Source: Paraburkholderia edwinii (GTDB lineage Bacteria; Pseudomonadota; Gammaproteobacteria; Burkholderiales; Burkholderiaceae). Taken from it: DNA of 64,000 bases. The notes under the pieces are model-generated. The model saw only the letters and a program-made list of their open reading frames with translations. It ran no database searches and had not been told where the DNA came from. The position numbers were made by a program, and so were the translations under genes. Shown one piece after another: positions 56,888-64,000 of the stretch. Positions within the stretch are counted from its first letter, which is position 1, and every line of letters starts with the position of its first letter. The stretch is from positions 1,116,001 to 1,180,000 of the forward strand of contig NZ_CP080095.1 in assembly GCF_019428685.1 (NCBI RefSeq). Direction: 5' to 3'.

Positions 56888-58288
56888 ATGACCCCCTCGA
56901 CACGGCCCGAGAGCGACGCGGTTCGAAGCGGTGCGGCTGCCGGCGCCCCGCAGCACGCTTATGCCCCGAGCCACGCACTAAGCCACGCCCCGGACTACCA
57001 ATCCGGCTTCGCCAACGAATTCGCCACCGAAGCGCTGCCCGGCGCGCTGCCGCAAGGTCGCAATTCGCCGCAGCGCGCGCCGTACGGGTTGTACGCCGAG
57101 CAGTTGTCGGGCACCGCGTTCACCGCGCCGCGCGGACATAATCGGCGTTCGTGGCTGTACCGGCTTCGCCCGGCGGCGATGCACCGGCCATTCACGCCGT
57201 TGCCGTCGGACCATCTCGTCGCGAACTTCGGCGGAGCCGGCGTGCCGCCGACGCCGCCGAACCAGTTGCGCTGGGATCCGCTGCCGATGCCGTCGCAGCC
57301 GACCGATTTCATCGACGGCTGGGTGACCTGGGCCGGCAACGGCGCCGCGGACGCGATGAACGGCTGCGCGATTCATCTGTACGCGGCGAACCGCTCGATG
57401 CAGGACCGCTACTTCTACAGCGCCGACGGCGAACTGCTGATCGTCCCTCAGCACGGCCGCCTCGCCATTTCGACCGAACTCGGGAAGCTCGATGTCGAGC
57501 CGTTCGAAATCGCGGTGATCCCGCGCGGCGTGCGCTTCACGGTCGCGCTGCCCGATGGCGACGCGCGCGGCTATATCTGCGAGAACTTCGGTGCGCTGCT
57601 GCGGCTGCCTGACCTCGGACCGATCGGCTCGAACGGTCTCGCCAATCCGCGCGATTTCCTGACGCCGCGCGCCGCGTACGAAGACCGCGAAGGTGCGTTC
57701 GAGCTGGTCGCCAAGCTCAACGGCCAGTTGTGGCGCGCCGATATCGATCATTCGCCGCTCGACGTGGTGGCGTGGCACGGCAACTACGCGCCGTACAAGT
57801 ACGACTTGCGGCATTTCAATACGATCGGCTCGATCAGCTTCGACCATCCCGATCCGTCGATCTTTCTCGTCTTGCATTCGCCGAGCGATACGCCGGGCGT
57901 CGATACGATCGACTTCGTGATCTTTCCGCCGCGCTGGCTTGTGGCTGAAGATACGTTCCGTCCGCCGTGGTTCCACCGCAATGTCGCGAGCGAATTCATG
58001 GGCCTCGTGCACGGCGCATACGACGCGAAGGCCGAAGGCTTCGTGCCCGGTGGCGCAAGTCTGCACAACTGCATGTCGGGGCACGGACCCGATGCGGAAA
58101 CCTTCGAAAAAGCATCGCACAGCGATACGACGAAACCGCACAAGGTTGGCGACACGATGGCGTTCATGTTCGAAACGCGCACGCTGATCCGGCCGACGCG
58201 TTTTGCGCTCGAAAGCGCGCAACTGCAAACGAATTACGCGGACTGCTGGCAAGGTCTCAAGAAACATTTCAACGCGGAGCAGCAATGA
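56888..58288 (+). CDS. hmgA: Homogentisate 1,2-dioxygenase
   Basis: A 466-aa non-haem iron enzyme that opens homogentisate to maleylacetoacetate in tyrosine and phenylalanine breakdown. The body starts [19 protein letters not shown]. The iron ligands come from [18 protein letters not shown] (His and Glu) and [12 protein letters not shown] (His). About 35 extra N-terminal residues, rich in Ala, His and Pro, precede the conserved domain. A downstream start is not evident. fahA overlaps its stop by 4 bp. Confidence 0.97.
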   Translation: MTPSTRPESDAVRSGAAAGAPQHAYAPSHALSHAPDYQSGFANEFATEALPGALPQGRNSPQRAPYGLYAEQLSGTAFTAPRGHNRRSWLYRLRPAAMHRPFTPLPSDHLVANFGGAGVPPTPPNQLRWDPLPMPSQPTDFIDGWVTWAGNGAADAMNGCAIHLYAANRSMQDRYFYSADGELLIVPQHGRLAISTELGKLDVEPFEIAVIPRGVRFTVALPDGDARGYICENFGALLRLPDLGPIGSNGLANPRDFLTPRAAYEDREGAFELVAKLNGQLWRADIDHSPLDVVAWHGNYAPYKYDLRHFNTIGSISFDHPDPSIFLVLHSPSDTPGVDTIDFVIFPPRWLVAEDTFRPPWFHRNVASEFMGLVHGAYDAKAEGFVPGGASLHNCMSGHGPDAETFEKASHSDTTKPHKVGDTMAFMFETRTLIRPTRFALESAQLQTNYADCWQGLKKHFNAEQQ

Positions 58289-59619
58289 GCATCGGTGGTG
58301 AACTTCAGGCAACGCTCGATGCGTCGCGCAAGAGCTGGATCGGGACGGCCAACGATCCGGCATGCGATTTCCCGATTCAAAACCTGCCGTTCGGGGTTTT
58401 TAGCGATCGAAACAATCATGCGCCGCGCGCGGGCGTGGCGATCGGCGATCGGATCGTCGATCTCGGCGCGCTGGAAAGTGCGGGGTTGTTGACTGTCGCG
58501 TATCCGGCCACGCACGTCGCACAGAAAAACGACGCGAGCGTGTTCGCGCGCGATTCGCTGAACGCATTTATCGCGCTCGGCCGTGACGCGTGGCGCAGCG
58601 TGCGCGTGCAACTCAGCGCGCTGCTCGAGCGCGACAACGGACGTCTGCGCGATGACGAAACGCTCAAATCGCGCGCGCTCGTGTCGATGTCGGACGCGAC
58701 GCTGCATCTTCCGGTCGAGATTCCTGGTTACACGGACTTCTATTCGTCGAAGGAACACGCGACCAACGTCGGCTCGATGTTTCGCGACCCGGCCAACGCC
58801 TTGCTGCCGAACTGGCTCGAGATACCGATCGGCTACAACGGGCGCGCGTCGTCGGTGGTCGTGAGCGGCACGCCGGTGCGGCGGCCCAATGGCCAGCTGA
58901 AGCTGCCTGATACGCCGCGCCCGGTATTCGGTGCGTGCCGCAAGCTCGATATCGAACTCGAGACGGGCTTTATCGTCGGGCGCGGCAATGCGCTTGGCGA
59001 GCCGATCGCATGCGCCGATGCGGAAGACCATATCTTCGGCATGGTGCTGCTCAACGACTGGAGCGCGCGCGATATCCAGCAATGGGAATACGTGCCGCTC
59101 GGCCCGTTCAACTCGAAGACGTTCGCCACCACGATCTCGCCGTGGATCGTCACGCTCGACGCGCTCGAGCCGTTCCGTGTCGCGCAGCCGGTGCAGGCGC
59201 CCGCGCCGCTCGACTATCTGCGGCATCGGCCGGACGGCAAGCATGGCTTCGATATCGCGCTCGAAGTGCGCATGCGCGCCCGCGACGCGCGTCATGCGAC
59301 GACGATCGCGCGCACGAACTTCCGTCACATGTACTGGACGATGGCGCAGCAGCTCGCGCATCACACGGTGTCGGGCTGCAATACGCGGGTCGGCGATCTG
59401 ATGGGGTCCGGGACGATCAGCGGGCCGACCGCGGATTCGTTCGGCAGCCTGCTCGAGCTGACGTGGAACGGCAAGAAGCCGATCGAGCTCGATGAAGGCG
59501 GCACGCGCACGTTTATCGACGATGGCGACGAGCTGACGCTTGCCGGCTGGTGCCAGGGCGATGGGTATCGCGTGGGCTTCGGTACGTGTGTGGGCGAGGT
59601 CTTGCCGGCGAAAAAATAA
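58285..59619 (+). CDS. fahA: Fumarylacetoacetase
   Basis: A 444-aa enzyme hydrolysing fumarylacetoacetate to fumarate and acetoacetate. The N-terminal SH3-like domain (about 20-130) includes [20 protein letters not shown]. The catalytic domain shows [20 protein letters not shown] and later [15 protein letters not shown]. Its ATG lies inside the hmgA stop region (ATGA), so the two are translationally coupled. No maleylacetoacetate isomerase gene is adjacent. The longer frame to 57967 is a shadow of hmgA. Confidence 0.96.
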   Translation: MSIGGELQATLDASRKSWIGTANDPACDFPIQNLPFGVFSDRNNHAPRAGVAIGDRIVDLGALESAGLLTVAYPATHVAQKNDASVFARDSLNAFIALGRDAWRSVRVQLSALLERDNGRLRDDETLKSRALVSMSDATLHLPVEIPGYTDFYSSKEHATNVGSMFRDPANALLPNWLEIPIGYNGRASSVVVSGTPVRRPNGQLKLPDTPRPVFGACRKLDIELETGFIVGRGNALGEPIACADAEDHIFGMVLLNDWSARDIQQWEYVPLGPFNSKTFATTISPWIVTLDALEPFRVAQPVQAPAPLDYLRHRPDGKHGFDIALEVRMRARDARHATTIARTNFRHMYWTMAQQLAHHTVSGCNTRVGDLMGSGTISGPTADSFGSLLELTWNGKKPIELDEGGTRTFIDDGDELTLAGWCQGDGYRVGFGTCVGEVLPAKK

Positions 59620-59759
59620 GTCGCCGACGCGGTGGCAGGGCGCGGGCGCCGCACGCATTTTTACCCCTGCGCGCGGTGCCGGTGCTGCTCAAGACCGCCA
59701 AAGGCGGCATACATAGTAGTGCGGGGACCCTGCGCCCGCGGCGTCCGTCGCAGCAGGCC

Positions 59760-60917
59760 TTACTGCAACGCCCGCACCGCGTCGCGCCGTTTCTCCCACA
59801 CGGCGGCCACGAGAAACGCGAGCGCACTCGCGAGCAGCACGCCGATCAGCGCATCGTTGCCGACGCGTTTCATCAGCGCGCCGGCGATGAGCGGCCCACC
59901 GAAACTTGCGACGCTCCACGACGCGCCGACAAGCGAACTCGCGGACACGAGCGCCGCGCCGCGAAAGCGCTCGCCGCAGGCGACCAGCGACAGCGTATAG
60001 ATCGCACCGGCCGCGCCGCCCAGCACATAGAGCAGCGGCCAGCACAGCCACGGCACCGCCACCGCCCAGCGCAGCAACGCCAGCAGCAACACGACCACCA
60101 CGGCCGCGCCGATATGCACACGCGCACGGCCGAGATGGTCCGCGAGCCAGCCGATCGGAAATTGCAGCGTCGTGTCGCCGAGTAGCATCGCCGACGCGAA
60201 CAGCACGGCGACGCTCGCCGTGAAGCCGTGCGTCATCGCGAAGAGCGGCATCAACGACAACGCCAGCGTATCGAACAGCGCGAAAAAGCCGGTGCCGATC
60301 ACGAGCGCGGGCATCTGGGGGAGCACGTGCCGCCAGTTGCCGTGCGGTTCGTGTTCGCCGGACACGCGCCGCGTCGTGCGGATAGCCGCCAGCATCGGCA
60401 GCGCGAGCAGAAAAATCGCGCCGCATACGAGGAAGCGCCAGCCGGCGAATGGCGCGATGCGGCTGACGAGCACCGGCCCGGCCATCTGGAACAGCGTGAA
60501 GTTGGTGGCGTAGATCGCGATCACGCGGGCGCGCGAGGCGTCGTCGGCGAGCTGGTTGACCCATGCTTCGCCGAACGTGAAGAGCAGCATCAGCGCAAAG
60601 CCGCATACGACGCGCAACACGGCCCAGAGCAAAAGATTCGTTGTGACCTGCATCAACGCGGTGGCGAGCGCCACCGCGAGTACGGCGCCGACGATCACCT
60701 GGCGGCCCGAAAAGCGCGCGCCGACCCAGCCGGTCAGCGGCACGGCGACGAGCCCGCCGCCCGCTTGCGCGGCGGTCAGCAGACCGACGACATCGGTGCC
60801 GTAGCCTGCGTCGGTCAATGCGAGCGCGGTCAGCGGAAGCGTCGCGCCCATGCCGAGCCCGACCACGGCGACGCTCAGAATCAGCGCGACAAAATCGCGG
60901 GAGAAGATGACTTTCAT
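59760..60917 (-). CDS. MFS transporter, YcaD-like
   Basis: A 385-aa inner-membrane protein with about 12 hydrophobic segments. Segment 1 is FVALILSVAVVGLGMGATLP, and FTFGEAWVNQLADDASRARV is typical of the YcaD-type branch of MFS. Substrate unknown; probably a drug or metabolite exporter. It is convergent with fahA and 140 bp from it; that gap holds no clear terminator. Confidence 0.82.
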   Translation of the reverse strand: MKVIFSRDFVALILSVAVVGLGMGATLPLTALALTDAGYGTDVVGLLTAAQAGGGLVAVPLTGWVGARFSGRQVIVGAVLAVALATALMQVTTNLLLWAVLRVVCGFALMLLFTFGEAWVNQLADDASRARVIAIYATNFTLFQMAGPVLVSRIAPFAGWRFLVCGAIFLLALPMLAAIRTTRRVSGEHEPHGNWRHVLPQMPALVIGTGFFALFDTLALSLMPLFAMTHGFTASVAVLFASAMLLGDTTLQFPIGWLADHLGRARVHIGAAVVVVLLLALLRWAVAVPWLCWPLLYVLGGAAGAIYTLSLVACGERFRGAALVSASSLVGASWSVASFGGPLIAGALMKRVGNDALIGVLLASALAFLVAAVWEKRRDAVRALQ

Positions 60918-61008
60918 CGGGCGTGATGCTACTACGCGAGGGTGTCGCCGCGCCCGGCGACGGCGTGCCCGGCGACGCCGCGCTTCAGTGCCTCAGTGCA
61001 TCAATGCA

Positions 61009-62175
61009 TCAACCCGGCACGGCCACGCGCTGCGCGCGCCGTTCGAGCGACACCGACCACAGCGTCAGCGCGACCGCGCCTGCTGCCGTCGCGACCCCGA
61101 CCCACGGCAGCGCCGTGAGCGGCGCACCCGCGCCGATCGCCATACCGCCGAGCCATGCGCCGGACGCATTGCCGAGATTGAACGCGCCCTGGTTCAGCGT
61201 CGAAGCGAGATTCGGCGCTTGGCTCGCGCGATCGACGATTAGCATCTGCAGCGGCGGCACGATCGCAAAGGCCAGTACGCCCCACGCGAACACGGTAACG
61301 AGCGCGGGAATCTGCGCATGCATCGCCGCCGCGAACACGACCAGAATCGCGACGATCGCGAGCAGGAACGCGAGCAGCGACTGCACGGGCCGCCAGTCGG
61401 CGAGTTTGCCGCCGAGCGTGCTGCCGACCGTCAGACCGAGGCCGAACAGCAGCAGCACGAGCGTGACCGCATGCGGCGTAAAGCCGGTTACGTCTTCGAG
61501 AATCGGCGTGATGTAGGTGAAGGTCGAGAAGAGGCTCGCCGATGCCAGCACGCTGGTGCCGAGCACCATCAGCACCTGCGGATTCTTCAGCACCTTGAAT
61601 TCGTGTAGCAGGCTCGCCTTCTGCATCTCGATGCGCGACGGCAGGCAGACCGCGAGCGCCGCGGCAGCGAGCACGCCGATCACGGTCACTGCCCAGAACG
61701 TCGAACGCCAGCCGACCGCCTGACCCAACGCGGTGCCGAGCGGCACGCCGAGCACGTTCGCGAGCGTGAGGCCCGTGAACATCAGCGCAATGGCCTGCGC
61801 GCGGCGGTTCGGCGCGACGAGACCGGCAGCGACCACCGAGCCGATGCCGAAGAATGCGCCGTGACAGAACGCGGTGACGATGCGCGCGATCATCAGTACC
61901 GCGTAGTTCGGCGCGACGGCGCACAGCAGGTTGCCGACGATAAATACGCCGATCAGGCTCATCAGCGCTTTCTTGCGCGGCATGTTCGCGACCGCGATCG
62001 CGACGATCGGCGCGCCGATCGTGACGCCGAGCGCATAGGCTGAGACGAGCATGCCGGCGGCCGGAATCGATACCGCGAGATCGCGCGCGACGTCGGGCAA
62101 CAGCCCCATGATGACAAATTCAGTCGTGCCAATGCCGAATGCGGCAATGGCCAGAGCAAAGAGGGGCAGAGGCAT
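61009..62175 (-). CDS. MFS transporter, DHA1 family (AraJ/YdhP-like exporter)
   Basis: A 388-aa inner-membrane exporter with about 12 hydrophobic segments. It begins LFALAIAAFGIGTTEFVIMGLLP, the hallmark of the AraJ/YdhP purine-and-sugar efflux group, and carries GAPIVAIAVANMPRKKAL after segment 2 and LNQGAFNLGNASGAWLGG in the C-terminal half. Same orientation as the preceding MFS gene, 91 bp away. Confidence 0.88.
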   Translation of the reverse strand: MPLPLFALAIAAFGIGTTEFVIMGLLPDVARDLAVSIPAAGMLVSAYALGVTIGAPIVAIAVANMPRKKALMSLIGVFIVGNLLCAVAPNYAVLMIARIVTAFCHGAFFGIGSVVAAGLVAPNRRAQAIALMFTGLTLANVLGVPLGTALGQAVGWRSTFWAVTVIGVLAAAALAVCLPSRIEMQKASLLHEFKVLKNPQVLMVLGTSVLASASLFSTFTYITPILEDVTGFTPHAVTLVLLLFGLGLTVGSTLGGKLADWRPVQSLLAFLLAIVAILVVFAAAMHAQIPALVTVFAWGVLAFAIVPPLQMLIVDRASQAPNLASTLNQGAFNLGNASGAWLGGMAIGAGAPLTALPWVGVATAAGAVALTLWSVSLERRAQRVAVPG

Positions 62176-62360
62176 GATCGGAGCGTCGGTGCGCCGCGCT
62201 TGCGCGCCTTCGGGACGAAGCGCGTCGGGGCGGACAGGGAAAGTCAGTAGGGGATTGTACCTAAGCCCAAACCGGCGTAATGGCCAATGTAAGCGAATGT
62301 TGTTTTTTAATAGGCAACGAACAGAAGTGACTAGGAAGCAGCGAAGAAGGCGGGCGGGCC

Positions 62361-63170
62361 TTAACCTTCCGATGAATCGAGCGCGCTGCCGTGCCTGCCG
62401 GCGCCATCGGCGAAGCGCGCGGCGAGCGCCATGCCTTCGCTGAACACAGCCGCATAGCCGCCCGCGCCTTCGCGGCGCAACGCGTCGGCGAGATCGTCGA
62501 GCATGCTGTTTTCATAGGCCGAACGGCGGTCGGCGAGTAAAGCGGCCTGCGGCAGGGCGGCCAGTTCCGCGGCGAGCCGCTCGGCGGCGGCGCGCGCCGC
62601 GCCGTCGTCGACGATGCGATTCGCGAGTCCAAACGCAAACGCTTCGTCTGCGCCGAGCGCGCGGCCCGTCAGAATCAGATCGAGCGCACGCGATAAACCG
62701 ATCAGCCGCGGCAGCCGGATCGTGCCGCCATCGATAAGCGGGATGCCGACGCGCCGGCAGAACACACCGAGCACTGCAGAACGTTCGACGACGCGCAGAT
62801 CGCACATCGCGGCTAGCTCGAGCCCGCCCGCGACCGCGTGCCCCGATATCGCGGCGATCACGGGCTTCGAGAACGGCGTGCGCGTCGGACCCATCGGGCC
62901 CGGACCGCTACCGTCCGCATGCAACTCGTTGCGGCGTGCATCGTCGTTGAGCGCAGTGAGGTCGGCGCCCGCGCAGAACGTGCCGCCCGCGCCGAACAGC
63001 ACGGCGACGCGCCAGTCCGCGTGGTGTTCGAAACGCGCGAACGCTTCGGACAGCGCGTTCGCCGTCGGGCGATCCACCGCGTTGCGGCGCGCGGGTCGAT
63101 CGAGCACGATCGTTGCGACCGCATCGATCGCTTCGATGCGGACATGCTCGCCGAATGTTTCGAGGGTCAT
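62361..63170 (-). CDS. Crotonase-fold protein (enoyl-CoA hydratase/isomerase family)
   Basis: A 269-aa crotonase. The oxyanion-hole segments GAGGTFCAGADL and SGHAVAGGLELAAMCD are intact. The second catalytic Glu position of enoyl-CoA hydratase is not conserved: GVFCRRVGIPLIDGG replaces the usual P-E-x-x-x-G pattern. It may therefore be an isomerase or another crotonase rather than a hydratase. GGGAGA six bases upstream sets ATG 63170; the frame is open to 63239. Confidence 0.87.
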   Translation of the reverse strand: MTLETFGEHVRIEAIDAVATIVLDRPARRNAVDRPTANALSEAFARFEHHADWRVAVLFGAGGTFCAGADLTALNDDARRNELHADGSGPGPMGPTRTPFSKPVIAAISGHAVAGGLELAAMCDLRVVERSAVLGVFCRRVGIPLIDGGTIRLPRLIGLSRALDLILTGRALGADEAFAFGLANRIVDDGAARAAAERLAAELAALPQAALLADRRSAYENSMLDDLADALRREGAGGYAAVFSEGMALAARFADGAGRHGSALDSSEG

Positions 63171-63393
63171 CGTCGTCTCCCGATGCAAGTCGATCAGAGT
63201 CGTTGCAACACTTGTTGTCATTTGCTCGAAATACCACAAGTGCCTGGTGAAAACGCTTGCCTAAGTGACACGGCCTTTTCACAATCGACTCGTAGCGTAA
63301 TCGTCTTTTACATGCCCGCTCGATCGGCGCTGCGCACGTGGTGTGCCGGCATGTCGGAGGCGACCCACTGTTCGTTTTCATCTGAAGCCGTCG

Positions 63394-64000
63394 ATGTCGA
63401 ATTCAGCACTGTCCCCTAGTGAACCTGTCTGGGTCGTCCAGTTGCACGACCACGAATGGTATGACCATGTGCGGCTCAAGCGCGTGTTCGCCGTCGACGG
63501 AACGCGCCATGAAGTCGTCCTCGTCGATGCGCGCAAGCTGCTGCAGTGCGCCTCGCGCGACGACACGGACTACGTGCTGCGCCCGGTGGACGAATGGCAC
63601 TCCGGCAAGGTGCGCGGCATTCGCGAGTTTCTCGATCCGGCCAGTTCGCGTATTCCCGAAATGCCCTACGTGACCATTACCGCGAAGCGCGCGCCGGGAC
63701 TGATCGGCTGGCTCGGCCTCGAGCGCGAAGGCGTGGTCGCGTTTCGCAACGGACAGCACCGCGCGCGTTATCTCGCATCGGCCGGCGCGCGCTGGTTTCC
63801 GGTCGAAGTGCATGAGCGCGAGGCCGCCTTGCTGCGCCAGTACTGCGGCGCGCCCGACGATGCGCGCACCGCGCTGCGGCCGACCATGAGCATTGCGCCG
63901 GGCGTCATCGGCGACCCCAACGACGACTTCGCGGACGACGACGACCCCGCAGACGGCGATGACGTCCCGCTCAAACGGGGCAGCGAGCGCACGCGGCACG
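63394..64000 (+). CDS. Conserved hypothetical protein, 5' part (runs off right edge)
   Basis: The frame from ATG 63394 stays open to the window edge (202 residues). It contains VWVVQLHDHEWYDHVRLKRV, RKLLQCASRDDTDYVLRPVDEW and GVVAFRNGQHRARYLASAGARWFPVEVH, and an Asp-rich tail (about residues 178-192). The GQHRARYL-like segment recalls proteins annotated as plasmid fertility inhibition factor-like in Burkholderia, but I cannot verify this. No signal peptide or membrane segment. Gene end and function are unknown. Confidence 0.7.
   Translation, partial: MSNSALSPSEPVWVVQLHDHEWYDHVRLKRVFAVDGTRHEVVLVDARKLLQCASRDDTDYVLRPVDEWHSGKVRGIREFLDPASSRIPEMPYVTITAKRAPGLIGWLGLEREGVVAFRNGQHRARYLASAGARWFPVEVHEREAALLRQYCGAPDDARTALRPTMSIAPGVIGDPNDDFADDDDPADGDDVPLKRGSERTRH

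Overview
The window is a GC-rich chromosomal stretch from a betaproteobacterium of the Burkholderiaceae (Burkholderia/Paraburkholderia-like). The evidence is gene content and order: glyA-nrdR followed by a fimT-pilV-pilW-pilX-pilE minor pilin cluster, a complete ybgC-tolQRAB-pal-cpoB operon, a tcuR-tcuABC locus, hmgA-fahA, gcdH with a divergent IclR gene, and a bacterial autotransporter heptosyltransferase. Genus is inferred, not proven.

Layout. 1-229 is the start of an MFS transporter leaving the left edge. 367-492 is a 14-bp tandem repeat that forms the 3' end of a methyltransferase gene. 1416-6558 (minus) is a tricarballylate locus: LysR regulator TcuR, flavoprotein TcuA, Fe-S/membrane protein TcuB and symporter TcuC. 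6712-16668 (plus) is an uncharacterised catabolic regulon: two MFS transporters, MmgE/PrpD protein, NIPSNAP protein, aldehyde dehydrogenase, two carboxymuconolactone-decarboxylase-family proteins, a beta-hydroxyacid dehydrogenase, a cupin and a GntR/FCD regulator. A shared TTGT-N3-ACA element precedes each of its three transcription units. 16711-20657 is a LacI-controlled set (lactonase-like metallohydrolase, SDR, beta-hydroxyacid dehydrogenase) with LacI-type operators in both control regions. A prolyl-4-hydroxylase-like gene converges on it.

21970-35647 is the most distinctive block: a GH18 and a GH19 chitinase, each secreted and each carrying two CBM5/12-like modules and Pro-Thr linkers built of hexanucleotide repeats, bracket an eleven-gene secretion/pilus-like operon. 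The operon holds GspG, GspF, GspE, an unknown protein, PilN/PilO/PilP-like proteins, a lipoprotein secretin and three further pseudopilins. It looks like a T2SS/type IV pilus hybrid possibly dedicated to chitinase export. The start of its last pseudopilin is ambiguous at a GGTGGC tract. A lytic transglycosylase follows, then tRNA-Lys(UUU) with a consensus promoter.

37246-50911 is mostly core: the Tol-Pal operon, YdfG, a ZTP (pfl-type) riboswitch upstream of glyA, nrdR, minor pilins, and a yqjD-yqjE-yqjK-like trio. 51362-63170 holds a 1-Cys peroxiredoxin with a strong terminator, an orphan autotransporter O-heptosyltransferase, glutaryl-CoA dehydrogenase with divergent IclR, a degenerate EAL protein, hmgA-fahA, two MFS exporters and a crotonase-fold protein. 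A hypothetical gene leaves the right edge.

No CRISPR array, insertion sequence, integrase or rRNA was seen. Start sites were chosen from Shine-Dalgarno spacing, family N-termini and operon overlaps, and often differ from the longest open frame.
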